NCBI GenBank assembly: GCA_014529385.2
Contig: CM043960.1
Span: 119,050,543-119,114,542 of the forward strand
Direction of reading: 5' to 3'
Source of the DNA: Adiantum capillus-veneris
Taxonomy: Eukaryota; Streptophyta; Polypodiopsida; Polypodiales; Pteridaceae
DNA length: 64,000 nucleotides
Part shown: one piece after another, positions 1-15,163 of the stretch
How positions within the stretch are numbered: position 1 is the first letter of the stretch
Layout of the letters: each line of letters begins with the position of its first letter
Program-made: the position numbers and the translations under genes
Notes under the pieces: generated by a model
Seen by the model: the letters and a program-made list of their open reading frames with translations, nothing else
What the model was told of the DNA's origin: nothing
The model's database searches: none

Positions 1-1611
1 CATCTCGTAGGATTGTATTTCTAGCTTGGTGGCCAACTCTATAGATATAAAATTGTGAGTAGAACCAGGGTCAAAGAGAATAAAAGCATCATGTTCTCTT
101 ACCTTTCCCCAAGCATGGCATAGAGGAGAACCTTTGTGGTGAGTTTGGTGAGTCTCCTCCTCTTGGATTTCAACCAAGGAAGCTCTAGGAGGATCGTGGC
201 GGTTGTTCTTTTGGGGACAAGCGCGGTACGCATGCCCTTGTTCGCCGCACTTGAAACACCGGTTATCCTTGCGATAACGCTCAAGCTCTTCAGGAGAGAG
301 TTTATTCTTACCTTTGTAAACTCCCTTCTCTTTAGCTTTGTTGGAGTTGCCCTTAGGAGACTTTTGGACATTGTCCTTCCCCTTAGGCTCATTGGAACCC
401 TTGTTTTCCGGGGGCTTATTATTTCTTTTTGCCCCCATTTGGAAATTGATTCGAGAGGCGACCATAGTGTGGTGTATTACCGTCGATATGGTACGTGGTC
501 TTTGGGAGTTGACATACTCCGCCATTTCTTCGGTTAAGCCCGCACAAAATTGTTGCTTTTGCTCTCCAAAATCCAACCTTTTGAAGACAGTGGCTTTGAG
601 TTGTAGGTCCCAAAACTTGTCTACATATTTGTGGATGGATTCATTGGGAGAGAGCTTTAAGATTCGCCATTCGGTGAGTACTTTGTCTTTGGCATCGGTG
701 GCCAAAAACTGCTTCATAATGCAAGCTCTTAAAGCTTTCCATGTTCGTGGAGCTTCACCGTTGGCTCGTAGGCTAGACCACCATTGTCTGGCGGACTTTT
801 GAAAGTGCATAGCTACATGGCGTAGCTTAGAGGACTCCGTGAAGCCCTCATCTCCAAACGCCGCATCGAATTGCTGGATAAAGGCCAAGACTTTGTCCGT
901 AGCACCAAAGGTACCATCATAGGTAAGGAAAGATATGCTCTTCCCTCCCTCTTTGAATTTCTTCAACTTGGACGACCTCTTCCATGCGGCATAGGATTTC
1001 CTATGGCCTCTTCTTTTTGATGGTTCAAAGGTTGCACCATCACTTTCTTCAGAGGGTGAAGAATTTGAAGAAGGTGGAGAAGAGGGTGTCCTCTTTCTCG
1101 CCTTTTTCTTCTCTTGCTTTTTATCATCCCTCTTTGAATTGTGGTGGGGAGAAGAATATGATGGTCTTCTCCGCTTTGGTGGTGATGGAGAGCGTTTAGC
1201 CCGCCGTCTTCGTGGAGCCATCTCCGTCGAGGTGGCGGGAGACTCGCTTCTTTCTCGTTCCTTCGGTGGAGGCTCTTGAGTTCTCCTTTGGGAAGGAGAT
1301 GCATCATCAAGAAGTAAATTCTTGTGCCCTTCATAAGGATTCTCTTCTTCTTCCCGAATCAGAGAGAGACCTCTTTTGGTAGTCTCACAAGGATGCTTCC
1401 TAGGTGTTCTCTCGTCATGGTGATGAGCTTGGAGAATCCCGTGAGCACGGAGCTGCCGTTGCACTTCACTTTGGAGAGATGGATTGCCCATGGCTTGTTG
1501 AAGCCTAGAAACAAGATAGTTAACAAGCATTGAAGCATCATTAGTAGCTTGCTCATGAGCAAAATCAAAGTTATCAACATTAATTTCACTCTCTTTACTA
1601 TTGTCAGCCAT
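1..1611 (-). CDS. gag: gag plus start of protease, partial
   Basis: Structural polyprotein of the chromovirus, which would form the cytoplasmic particle. The start codon at 1611 opens MADNSKESEINV, identical to copy C. The frame stays open for 537 codons to the window edge. In order it shows an acidic N-terminus, an Arg/Ser/Pro-rich linker, the retrotransposon gag domain (QQFDAAFGDEGF, then the ARQWW region), a CCHC zinc knuckle beginning CFKCGEQGHAYRAC, and the aspartic protease start (FDPGSTHNFIS, with Pro where Ser or Thr is usual). Compared with copy C it lacks exactly 93 bp (31 codons) near 1075 and has no other indel, so it remains in frame. An open gag suggests a fairly young insertion, although activity cannot be judged from a partial copy. 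Confidence 0.92.
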   Translation of the reverse strand, partial: MADNSKESEINVDNFDFAHEQATNDASMLVNYLVSRLQQAMGNPSLQSEVQRQLRAHGILQAHHHDERTPRKHPCETTKRGLSLIREEEENPYEGHKNLLLDDASPSQRRTQEPPPKERERSESPATSTEMAPRRRRAKRSPSPPKRRRPSYSSPHHNSKRDDKKQEKKKARKRTPSSPPSSNSSPSEESDGATFEPSKRRGHRKSYAAWKRSSKLKKFKEGGKSISFLTYDGTFGATDKVLAFIQQFDAAFGDEGFTESSKLRHVAMHFQKSARQWWSSLRANGEAPRTWKALRACIMKQFLATDAKDKVLTEWRILKLSPNESIHKYVDKFWDLQLKATVFKRLDFGEQKQQFCAGLTEEMAEYVNSQRPRTISTVIHHTMVASRINFQMGAKRNNKPPENKGSNEPKGKDNVQKSPKGNSNKAKEKGVYKGKNKLSPEELERYRKDNRCFKCGEQGHAYRACPQKNNRHDPPRASLVEIQEEETHQTHHKGSPLCHAWGKVREHDAFILFDPGSTHNFISIELATKLEIQSYEM

Positions 1612-2014
1612 TCTAACAACTTTTAGGTGTAAACTTTTTAGGTGTACTTTGGCACTTCAAGCCCTAGTTGCTAATCCTCTTTACCCCTTTAGAAAAAGCA
1701 CTCAAGCTACTGTACCCGCGGCTCGAATACCATTAATTGCAAGGAATAGAAGAGAGGGTCTTTCGACACCAAACAGCACTGGCTCCTGTCAAGCTTCTAA
1801 TAGCTCAATAGTGGTTAAGCCGTAGGCAAGCCCCATAGGACTCCACTATTAAGACCATAGCTCTCGACGGTGATGCCCCGTTAACTGCACGAAGGCAGGC
1901 GCACTGCAAGGCTGAAAAATCCCTATTCTACTTACTCACAGGCAATTAATAATACCAACCATTTGTAGCTAGCTTGAGGACCTCCCTTCTTGAGCAAGAA
2001 AAGAGAAACCTTCA
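1612..2014 (-). other. Untranslated leader of copy A
   Basis: About 400 bases lie between the primer site and the gag start codon. The same leader is present in copy C at 63608-64000. No reading frame of note is seen; it presumably carries the packaging signal, which is inference from position. Confidence 0.7.
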
Positions 2015-2026
2015 GCTCTGATACCA
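2015..2026 (-). promoter_or_regulatory. Primer binding site (initiator Met tRNA)
   Basis: Read on the minus strand the motif is TGGTATCAGAGC, one base past the LTR end GTTACA. This is the usual plant primer site complementary to the 3' end of initiator methionine tRNA, and it fixes both the LTR end and the element's orientation. Confidence 0.92.
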
Positions 2027-2027
2027 A

Positions 2028-3594
2028 TGTAACATTTAATAGCCTAATAACTTGTGTGTAGCGGAAATTAGCATGAACATAGTGGGCATTCATTAGAATA
2101 GATTCCTAATGAGAATTACAAGAGTGATTGGGTGGAGAGAGCAACAAAAAGCATAACACCTAGTTAGATAGCATCAACAATACTTTCAAAAGAGAGAGAA
2201 ATTAAGATGTTAACAGTTGAGGACCGGATTTTCATGGAGCCGGTCCCCCCTCCAAAAGGCTTTGTATTATGGTTTCTCCCATCAAGAGAGACATTGTACA
2301 ATACAATTCTTTGTGTTCCTTCAAGACTAGCTAGTGCAATGAATATGGAAGCTTCATGCACTAAGCAAAACACTTAATCAAACACAACTTGAATTATCCC
2401 CGTTCTCAGACCCAAGACCTCACACACCTTCGAAGATGGTGAGAGCTAGCAGGGTATGAGAGTAGATTGAGAGGAAGAAGGAGTATCTTACGAGAAAGAT
2501 GTACATTTCCTCACATAATCACTCATATTAGCATAGCTTAGCTTAGTAATTAGCTTGGTAGAGAAGATGAGCATGCATTGAAGCTTGGCTCTTGGTTGGA
2601 TTTGCATCCACATGCCAAGAGAGTGTTGATGTAGGCTTCTATCTCACAAGCTTGGAGTAGGTGACGAGCTCTCCATTAAAGCTTGGGAGGAGATAGAGTA
2701 TTCTTTCTTCACACATGGTCCAGTGTGAGTGTGTGTGTATAATGCCTTGCAAAATTCATCCCCCTCTCTCTCTTGGGCGAGCCCTCTTGCTAATTGCTCT
2801 TGCTGAAGCCTCATTGGCCCTCCCCAAGTCAAGCCAATTACAATTAAGCAGCATAAGTGATAGCCTTCTGACATGTGTCCCCCTTTCCCCTTTTGTGAGA
2901 GCTTTAGGTAATTAAATAATTAAACTAAACTCTCAGTGGACCCCTTTGCCTCCTGGCCAATAGGAATCAGGCAAGCCATGGGGTTCCTGAATGCTCATTG
3001 GACCCCTTGGGAGACTGCCCAATAGTCTTCTAGGAGACTTAATTCTCATTGGTTTCTTTTATTAAATGTTTTTAAATTAATTAAACTAGATTTACTCTAG
3101 CTTAATTCTCATTGGTCCACTTCAAGGGTCATCCAATAGAAATTGGACACACCTTGTGGGCATCTGTCCTAGGGAGCTGACATGTGTCCCTCATTCCCAT
3201 TGTGTAAAGGGAGCCTGTGTGTATGTGTGTGGCTTTCTCTCTCATCCCCTACCTTTAGGGCTCGCCCCCTCCCATGTAGGGATGTGCAAAGACTTTTAGG
3301 GCTCACACAAAGCATCCAATTTTCCCTTGGGTTGACCTTTGGACACAACCTTTGAATTTTGGAACCTTAGCATTTTGGAAGTCTTAATGGGCTGAACCTT
3401 AGGGTTGCACATGGCTCTTTTGCAGATGGCCTCCCCTTTGGATCCCTATTTTCCCTCCTTTGGATCCCTACTGTGGCCGGTCTGCTAGCTTAGTCAATAT
3501 TCTAGCTTTTTCTCCCCTGGCACTTCCCCACATTAAATGATCAGTTTAATATGAGAAAATCATTTAGGAGAATTAGATATTGATTATTATGACA
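2028..3594 (-). repeat. 5' LTR of copy A (1,567 bp)
   Basis: On the minus strand the LTR begins TGTCATAATAATC and ends AATGTTACA, the standard TG...CA form. It matches the LTRs at 55367-56956, 17664-18968 and 14262-15163. The U3 half holds many CCAAT/ATTGG words, several in the context CCAATGAGAATT, and a short CA/GT tract that differs in length between copies. It should carry the promoter and polyadenylation signals of the element. Confidence 0.93.
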
Positions 3595-4475
3595 CCACCT
3601 AGTTAAGGGATGGAAAATAGGATGCAAGAGAGATCTTGTACGACCAAGAGGAGGTGAAACAAAACACACACAAACAATCTCACACCAAAACACACACCAA
3701 ATGAAGCAAGAGAGAGCTAGAGCAAAGGGAGAGAGAGAGAGAGAGAGGAATAGAACTTAGGTAATACTTTGTTTGTGACTTTCAAATGGAGATGGTTTGT
3801 TAAATGATGCTATCGTAGAGCTTGTACAAAACTAATTCAATGCTTATTGAATGCTAAACATTGCCAACACACACATAAACTGTCTTAGGGTGTGGAAGAC
3901 CTCGCACCACAATACCCTCTTACAATGGACACAAAATTGGCAATGAAAACACACAAACACTTTCTCTAACAAGATCAAATGATAGAAACTTAAAATACAT
4001 TAATTCACCTTGAATTCACCAAACCTTATTGCACAAGTGGAAGGATGAATATTTGAACACCAAATCACGCCTTTGATGCACCAAACTTCAATTTATTGAT
4101 GATGGAGGAACATATACAATAGTGATTTTGAGATTTTAAACTCACACTCTCTCACTTGCAATGTGTAGCTTGAAATCTTCTCTTGTACCAAAAGTGAAAC
4201 TTATAAGGTGTCCTAAGTCTCTCCTCATGCATAGAGTGTTGGGTGCTATGTAAGATATTAGAATTGATTTATAAGAAGGAGAGGGGCCTATTTATAGATT
4301 GGAAACCCCTCATTAAGGTTATTGATAACCTTATTTACAAGCTAACCAAATCAAGATTAGAATTTCTTTTAAATATCAAAACATTGCGGGCCTTCTTTTT
4401 CTACTTGAGTTATGGATGTGGCCTCAAAAGAGAGCATTATTGATGGTACATAAGGTAAAAGTAGAGTTTTAAGTA

Positions 4476-4528
<53 letters not shown>

Positions 4529-4646
4529 CACTATGCACATACGTTGAGGTGAGATGCCTTTTATGGTTAGGTCAAAGGCTATTTTGTGTTAGTATGTTAG
4601 TGGTTAGTGTTAGTAATCACTAAAAATTTAATGATATATCTACATG
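3595..4646. other. Intergenic stretch, possible LTR debris
   Basis: No coding frame is convincing. It holds a (GA)n tract at 3728-3748 and a 47-bp (AG)n tract at 4478-4524. On the minus strand near 4285-4300 there is CTATAAATAGGCCCC, a good TATA box of the kind seen in plant LTRs, so part of this stretch may be an unrecognised LTR into which copy A inserted. That origin is a guess. Confidence 0.35.
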
Positions 4647-4811
4647 TCAGGACACTGGCAAGGCCAGACTAGACAAGGGCAGGGCCGGGCTAGGCAGTGT
4701 GGAACAAGGAGTCCACTAGGGCAAAGGGCTAGGGGCTTGCCTATTAAAAGTGTGGTTGGGTGGTGGACTCTCAGACCCTAGTTTCCCCTGCTCTTACACT
4801 GGTATCAGAGC
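4647..4811 (+). mobile_element. Possible short LTR plus primer site
   Basis: TGGTATCAGAGC at 4800-4811 is the initiator-Met-tRNA primer site on the plus strand. It follows a segment ending in CTTACA at 4798, as expected of an LTR end. If the LTR begins at TGTCAGGACACTGG (4647) it would be only about 152 bp, the size seen in miniature (TRIM) retrotransposons. A possible TATA-like word TATTAAAA lies at 4742. No second LTR copy was found, so the left boundary is uncertain. A 107-bp (CT)n run follows at once. Confidence 0.45.
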
Positions 4812-4865
4812 TAGGGGAGAAGGAGCCATGGAAGAGGGGAGAAGGTTGCATGAAAGTATGCTCGT

Positions 4866-9049
<4,184 letters not shown>

Positions 9050-9112
9050 TTTCCAATGTGTAGTTTTTACCCCATTGAACTTCTTGATCTTGAGCTTCCT
9101 TTCCTCTGCCAT
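9050..9112 (-). pseudogene. Ty1/copia gag start, truncated
   Basis: On the minus strand a start codon at 9112 opens MAEERKLKIKKFNG and then a TTHWK word, the usual opening of plant copia gag. It lies about 60 bp downstream of the primer site at 9172-9183, the normal spacing. The frame meets a stop within about 20 codons and no further copia domain is visible to the left, so this is either a deeply deleted or a non-autonomous derivative. Confidence 0.6.
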
Positions 9113-9171
9113 TACTCCCACTCAATTCAAGGAATCCTTTCCTTGAGATAATTTAGCTATGAGAAAACCTT

Positions 9172-9183
9172 GCTCTGATACTA
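9172..9183 (-). promoter_or_regulatory. Degenerate primer binding site
   Basis: On the minus strand it reads TAGTATCAGAGC, differing from the initiator-Met primer site only in its first two bases. It lies two bases past the LTR end CCTAACA. Confidence 0.75.
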
Positions 9184-9185
9184 GT

Positions 9186-9913
9186 TGTTAGGAAATATAA
9201 CGTAGCTAAGTAGATAATTGAGTAGATTACTTAATAAAGAGAGATAATTTTCACACACAAGAGATTATAGAGTAGAGAGAGAGAGAGAGAGTACACACAA
9301 TATACGTGGTTCACCCAACGTGGGCTACATCCACGGGAAAGCATCCACTTAATGGCTTTAGTACTTCAAACAAGATGTAAATTACAAAGGGATTATACCC
9401 TTAATAGAGCTCCCACCTTGCTTCACTCTCACCACCTCACACCCACCTTGTTGCATCAACTTCACACTATGAAATGTGTGTAGAAATGACCTCCTTTTAT
9501 AGGCCAAAAGGGCGGCCCTCTCTCATGAGAGGCAACCATGTCTAGCTGCCCTTGTGTAGATAAGTCCAAACCGGACCCTCCAATCCGTCCATGTGTGGCC
9601 GCCATTGAGAAGACAAGTCCTCCTTTGAAATCGGCCACCGGCCATTGAATTCGGCCACCGACCATCAACCATTGACTTCTGACCATTGGCCATCGGCCAT
9701 TGACAACTGGGCCAGTGGCAACCGGCCAACTAACCAGTCGTTTTCCGACCAGTTTCTGATTGCCGTCCGGCCATAATATTCCGGCGAGTGATTTTATTTC
9801 TGGTGCATTACTTTTCTTCACGCACGGTGGCTTCTCCTCATAATGGGGGACTTACAAATGTGCATTTTTACCACAAAAAATTACAAGGGGTAAATCAGGC
9901 TCCATACTTAACA
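9186..9913 (-). repeat. Copia-type LTR, 728 bp
   Basis: On the minus strand it begins TGTTAAGTATGG and ends TTTCCTAACA, so the first and last five bases are inverted copies. It includes a TATA-type word TATAAAAGGAGG near 9490 (minus strand) and the ACGTGGTTCACCC ... CCACGGG block (plus strand, about 9306-9340) common in plant copia LTRs. This is the 5' LTR; no 3' partner is seen to the left. A GGCCA-rich minisatellite lies inside at about 9630-9735. Confidence 0.8.
9630..9735. repeat. GGCCA/GACCATTG minisatellite
   Basis: Words such as CGGCCACCGGCCATTG and GACCATTGGCCATCGGCC recur with small changes. It sits in the presumptive U3 of the copia LTR. Confidence 0.7.
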
Positions 9914-9967
9914 ACATAAAAATATTAGTTTTAGTCTTTGCCAGATTTAAAAATGATCATCCGGAGT

Positions 9968-10168
9968 GGCTTGCTCCCGGTGAAGTGAAATTCTCTCTGT
10001 GTGTAGTAGAGTGGATGTGGATGGGTGGACCAGTCGATCCCTACACAAGGTCCGATGCTTTGCTAGTTATTTTTTTTCATAAACTTTTTGATGTTATGGT
10101 ATATCCAGATTTTGTCATTGAATTAATACATGATTACCTGTTTCATTTAGATGGGGCATTTAAAGATT
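9968..10168 (+). repeat. Dispersed repeat, inverted partner of 18970-19168
   Basis: About 200 bp here match 18970-19168 in reverse orientation. Shared anchors include GATGGGTGGACCAGTC and CTACACAAGGTCCG. Identity is high but not perfect. It ends near AAAGATTC in both copies. The family is not recognised. Confidence 0.8.
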
Positions 10169-10217
10169 CTTTGTTGTTATTTTCTCACGTCTGTGTGCAC
10201 TCTATTTCATCCTCCAC

Positions 10218-10220
<3 letters not shown>

Positions 10221-10289
<69 letters not shown>
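10221..10289. repeat. (TC)n microsatellite
   Basis: A 69-bp TC run. Confidence 0.97.
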
Positions 10290-10291
<2 letters not shown>

Positions 10292-10698
10292 TCTCGCAGC
10301 ACGGTGCACACATATATCCACCCTCTACAATGTTATATTTTTCTTGAGTACGCTTTCATTCATAGCACCCATTCAAAGGTAGCACTAGCCGCTACGTGCC
10401 TCTGGACGCAGTTTGGCTCATGGCCTAAACTCCATGCTTGGTCGGGCGCTGAGAACTCCTCCCCTATGCAAAAGATTACGCAACTCGGACGTAGCAAATT
10501 GTATAAAGGTGTAAATTGTGCATAGACCCCTGGGGATGGGTATCTCTCATAGAGAGAAATTCATAGAGATGGCGTATGCACATGTATAGTTTATATGAGA
10601 GCTAATGGAGGTGAGAGGGGAGGTTAATGGTGAAGAGGGTGAGAGAAACCATGGAAGGTGCAAGTTGGAGTGAGGGATGGAGTGGAATGAGTGAGTGA

Positions 10699-10702
<4 letters not shown>

Positions 10703-10788
<86 letters not shown>
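10703..10788. repeat. (GT)n microsatellite
   Basis: An 86-bp GT run, preceded by a short GAGT tetranucleotide tract. Confidence 0.97.
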
Positions 10789-10789
<1 letters not shown>

Positions 10790-10791
<2 letters not shown>

Positions 10792-11152
10792 AGTGAATGC
10801 AGGTGAGAGAAGACTAGGGTGACGTGAGGAAAAGTGGGCAGACTGGGGTCTACCAAAAAAAGAAACAATGCATGTAGAAAAATGATAATTTAGTAAAAGG
10901 GAATGATTGGGTGAATTATATTTTTGTGACTTTTTTGCAGAGTCAGTTCACACCAAGATTTGGAAAGGCTTGCATGAAAATATTTATCTATATAATGAAA
11001 AGTATGCACGTTGGTAAGAAAAAATATGGGAATATGAGTATAAGATACTTAGGGAAATAACACCCACCTAGATAGAAATATTTAAATAAATACAAAAATT
11101 AAGTATAATAAAACCCCCTATATAAAATGAAACATTTACACTCAAATGGGCC

Positions 11153-11190
<38 letters not shown>

Positions 11191-11365
11191 GCTCAACTAG
11201 CACAATTACTAGCTAATTGAGGGTTTTAAGGAGATATGGGGAAGTCCACTAACTCACACATGCCTATGTACAGTGAAAGGGTGAAGATAGCCACAATGTT
11301 GAGTGATTTTGATAGGGTGAGGTAGCTCACTGTGGAAATTCTAGATAGCTGAAAAACGGCTATAA

Positions 11366-11417
<52 letters not shown>

Positions 11418-12390
11418 CTAATACTTTAATGCTTAGTCTCTACCCTACTATTTAGTCGTAGTGTTGGAATTTTTTGAGACATTTATTGATCAATATTAAA
11501 GGAGTCAAGACATGCTTTAAAAAGGTGTTAATTGTACTTTTGAGTTGTGGTAATAATGATGTTTTTCTCTTAATTTATTGGATTATTTGGATTTTATATT
11601 AAAACACTAGTTATGACAATGATCTATAAGCCTTCATAAATAAATAAACTTTGAGTGGCCATTATGGAGAATACATGGACTTATGTTGGACTTACATTAG
11701 GTGGTCAATAAAACACACAATGCTTTTGATTTCTGGTACCCATACCTTGAAAAATCGGTTCATATTGAGTGGTTGCATTATGGTGCATTTCACTGGTGTT
11801 ATGATTGTGTACTCTACCTTGGGAATTATTTTAGTGCATATTATTTATATGCTCTAAATATCTAGTTTTCCTTGTTGATCAATGGAAAGATAATGCATTG
11901 ATAGTTCGACATCCCTTGATGAATTTCCAAGTGTTGAGTAGCCATTGTGGTGGTGTCCATCAAAACATTCTATGAATCAAATGCATAAATGGTGGTAGGT
12001 GTAATGGGTGTAAATCTACTTCAAAATTTGCCAAATGGGAATATAAGCTCTACTTTAAACTTTATAGCTAAAATATTCTCTTTGACTTAGACTTCATTCC
12101 AACCATACAATGAGATTTATATAGAGTGGCTACCAAGTCATCAACTACATTATATAGGCATTGAAGTCTCTCCTAAAACTTGTCCCAAAAATCAATTTTT
12201 ATAGCTAAAAGATGACCAAATGTTTGATTTTGTATGCAAAATCATAATAGAATTTGACAGCATATACAACAAAACAAAGAAATTTTTAGGTGTGTTTAAA
12301 ATGCAAGGTTGTGGCATGGATTGAATGTAAGTTCTATTTATGCAAAATTTGTAAAAAAGCTCAACAAAATTGTGTAAAAGCTTGAAAGAA
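10790..12390. other. AT-rich stretch with (AT)n tracts, no gene
   Basis: It contains (AT)n tracts at 11157-11187 and 11372-11413. No frame resembles a protein. Confidence 0.6.
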
Positions 12391-12399
12391 AAAGCTCGA

Positions 12400-13948
12400 T
12401 TAATAATCACATTCATCATCCGCGTGCCCTGACTTAAGATCAATCTTTGTGAAGATAGAAGCTCCATGTAATCGGTCAAGCAGTTCATCAATCCTTGGTA
12501 TTGCATACTTATTCTTGACTATTACCTGGTTCAATCCATGATAATCAATACAAAGAGGTAGAGTACCATCCTTCTTCCGATTAAAGAGAACAAGAGTACT
12601 CCATGGAGAAATGTTGGGTTGAATGAAGCCTTGTTCAAGGACTTGAGTTAATTGCTCCTTGAGTTCCATAGATTCAAGCACTGATATTTTGCAAGGTCTA
12701 CGAGCAACTGGTTGAGCTCTATTGCATGATGAACATTACGCTTGGGTGGTAACTGTGAAAGTTCTTTGAGAAATACATCATCAAATTCTGTTATCCATTC
12801 GGGTTCACGTGAATCTATCTTCTTTTCCTTAGGGTTAAGCTTTACTATGAAATCCTCTCATTTCTCCTATGACTCTTCATAAGTTTGGTAAAGTTTACTA
12901 GTTTGAGCTTAGGCTTCTCTCGTTTCCCAGTAACTATAACTCTAGAGTTTTTATCATTTTCAAAAGTCAATGAAGCGTCCTTACAATGTATGTGAGCATC
13001 ATTGTCTTTAAGCCAATCCATTCCTAGAATTCCATCGTAGATTCCTATGGGTAAGACTTTGAAGTTTGCAGAAGTACTATGACCATCCAAAACAGAATTC
13101 AAGTTACCCATTGAAGTAGAAGATCTAACCTTCCTACCCGTAGCTAATTCTAATGTAAGGTCTGTATCAGGGTGTTCAGGCAAAATGAGGTTTCTGATGC
13201 ACTTAGGAGATATGAAAGAATGTGTACTTCCTAAATCAATCAATAAGGTAAAATGGTTACCCTGATACTCTGTTGGCGTTTAAATAACTAAAAAAATTTC
13301 ATTCACTCCCTGATGTTCAATGCAGCATGAACATATAAGTTTTCCTGATTTCCTTCACCTCTAGCCCCTTCAGCTCTGTTAACTTGAGGTCTTCCTTGAG
13401 GTCTTTGATGTCCTTCCTCCTCCTCCTTGATGAGGTTGACAGTTAACATTCCAGTTATTGTTATTGTTGATAGGCAGCCCATTCTAAACAAAAGGTAGAT
13501 TGGTTGGTCTAAAATTCCCTTGGTTTTGAGGTTGTCTCTAGTTTTGGTTAAAGTTTTGCTGATTGAAGTTCCTCTGAACTGTCGATGGTCTGGGTCTAAA
13601 ATTTCCAAAGTTCCAATTCGGATTGAAGTTTCTATGTTCATAATTGTCCACCAGTCCTACGAAGCTTGAATTGTTAAATGGACAATCCTTGGATTGATGG
13701 TGACCAGGATCAAGACAAGTGTAGCACAAATGATCATGTATCGCTTTCATACATAATAAGTTCTCTCTTCTTTGTTGTGGATTTCCAGATCTTTTCTCCT
13801 CCTCGGGACGAGGTCTTTTGATTTTACAAACAGGAACAGGTTCTGGTTTCCTCTTTTCGATAGTAGATAACTCTATTTCAATGGGTTTTCTTGCATCAAG
13901 GACATATGCAAAATTGGTGAGACGGAGACTCTGGAGTCTAGTCTTCAT
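12400..13948 (-). pseudogene. Second Ty3 lineage: gag, protease, RT remnants
   Basis: Read from right to left, three broken pieces keep the Ty3 gag-PR-RT order on the minus strand. At 13538-13948 is a gag tail with a zinc knuckle (CYTCLDPGHHQSKDCPF). At 12845-13243 is an aspartic protease with DLGSTHSFIS and the flap/C-terminal word GILGMDWL. At 12400-12681 is an RT N-terminal part with [17 protein letters not shown] and TKIDLKSG. The first copy family in this window has a different protease word (FDPGSTHNFIS), so this is another lineage. Frames are shifted between the pieces and the RT stops before the catalytic YVDD box, which is absent. No LTR or primer site was assigned to it. Confidence 0.85.
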
Positions 13949-14261
13949 AGGATTGTGTAACTAACACAAATCGAGTTGCATTCAGACGTCACTCTGGGAG
14001 CCATTTCTTACTACAAAGCAAACATTCAAAGAAATTACAAAACTGTTGTTTGAACACTTCAATCACTTTACCATAGCTCAAACCAAACACTTCCACTCAA
14101 GAAGACAAGTCAAACAAGTATCACCAACCAGTGTCACTTATAGATGCATCATAAATACAATATCTTTTCTCAAACAACATGCATGAATGTGTGCATGATG
14201 CATAACTAACTCGACTAGTATCAGGCTTTATGCCATCCCCATAACCTTAAGCATTGGCTTT

Positions 14262-15163
14262 TGTCATAATAATCAATATCTAATTCTCCTAAATGATTTT
14301 CTCATGTTAAACTGATCATTTAATATGGGGAAGTGCCAAGGGAGAAAAAGCTAGAATATTGGTTAAGCTAGCAGACCGGCCACAATAGGGATCCAAAGGA
14401 GGAAAAATAGGGATCCAAAGGGGGGGCCATCTGCAAAAGAGCCATGTGCAGCAATGGGCTAAACAGACCCTAAGGTTCAGCCCATTAAGACTTCCAAAAT
14501 TCAAAGGTTGTGTCCAAAGGTCAACCTTAAGGGAATTGGATGCTTTGTGTGTGACCAAAAAAGTCTTTGTACATCCCTACATAAGAGGGGGCAAGCCTCG
14601 CATGTAGGGGATGAGAGAGAAATCCACACACACACACACAAGCTCCCTTTACACAAAGGGAATGAGGGACACATGTCAGCTCCCTAGGCCAGATGCCCAC
14701 AAGGTGTACCCAATTCCTATTGGATGGCCTTGGAAGTGGACCAATGAGAATTAGGCTAGAGAAAATCTAGTTTAATTAATTTATTAACACTTAATAAAAG
14801 AACCAATGAGAATTAAGTCCTCTAGAAGACTATTGGACAGTCTCCCAAGGGGTCCAATGAGCATTCAGGAGCCCAATGGCTTGCCTGATTCCTATTGGCC
14901 ACGAGGCAAAGGAGTACAATGAGAGTTTCGTTAAATTATTAAATTACCTTAAGCTCTCACAAAAGGGGAAAGGGGAACACATGTGAGAAGGCTATCACTT
15001 ATGCTGCTTAATTGTCATTGGCTAGCTCTAGGGAGGTCCAATGGGAGGACAACAAGAGCAAATAGCAAGGGGGCTCGCCCAAGAGAGAGATAGGCTGATT
15101 TTTGCAAGGAATTATCACACACACACTCACACAATCTCATGTGTGAAGAAAGAGAAGACTATC
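14262..15163 (+). repeat. Truncated 5' LTR of copy B
   Basis: It starts TGTCATAATAATC and follows the 3' LTR of the same copy until GAAGACTATC, where it jumps straight to pol sequence. Its internal CA tract is short, while the 3' LTR has expanded to about 25 units at 18043-18092. Confidence 0.93.

Larger units (their letters stand above)
1..3594 (-). mobile_element. Ty3 chromovirus copy A, 5' part
   Basis: A Ty3 retrotransposon lies on the minus strand and runs off the left edge of the window. From right to left it has its 5' LTR (2028-3594), a tRNA primer site, an untranslated leader (1612-2014) and an open gag-protease frame (1-1611). The LTR and gag are near-identical to those of copy C at 55367-64000 and the LTR also matches copy B at 14262-18968, so three members of one family lie in this window. 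The rest of pol and the 3' LTR would lie left of position 1. The five bases right of the LTR are CCACC and could be the target duplication, but the partner is out of view. Confidence 0.93.

Noticed and set aside
136-802. Plus-strand frames of 133-154 codons opposite gag (also at 62039-62705)
   Set aside because: Antisense shadows of the open gag frame; repeated identically in copy C only because gag is repeated.
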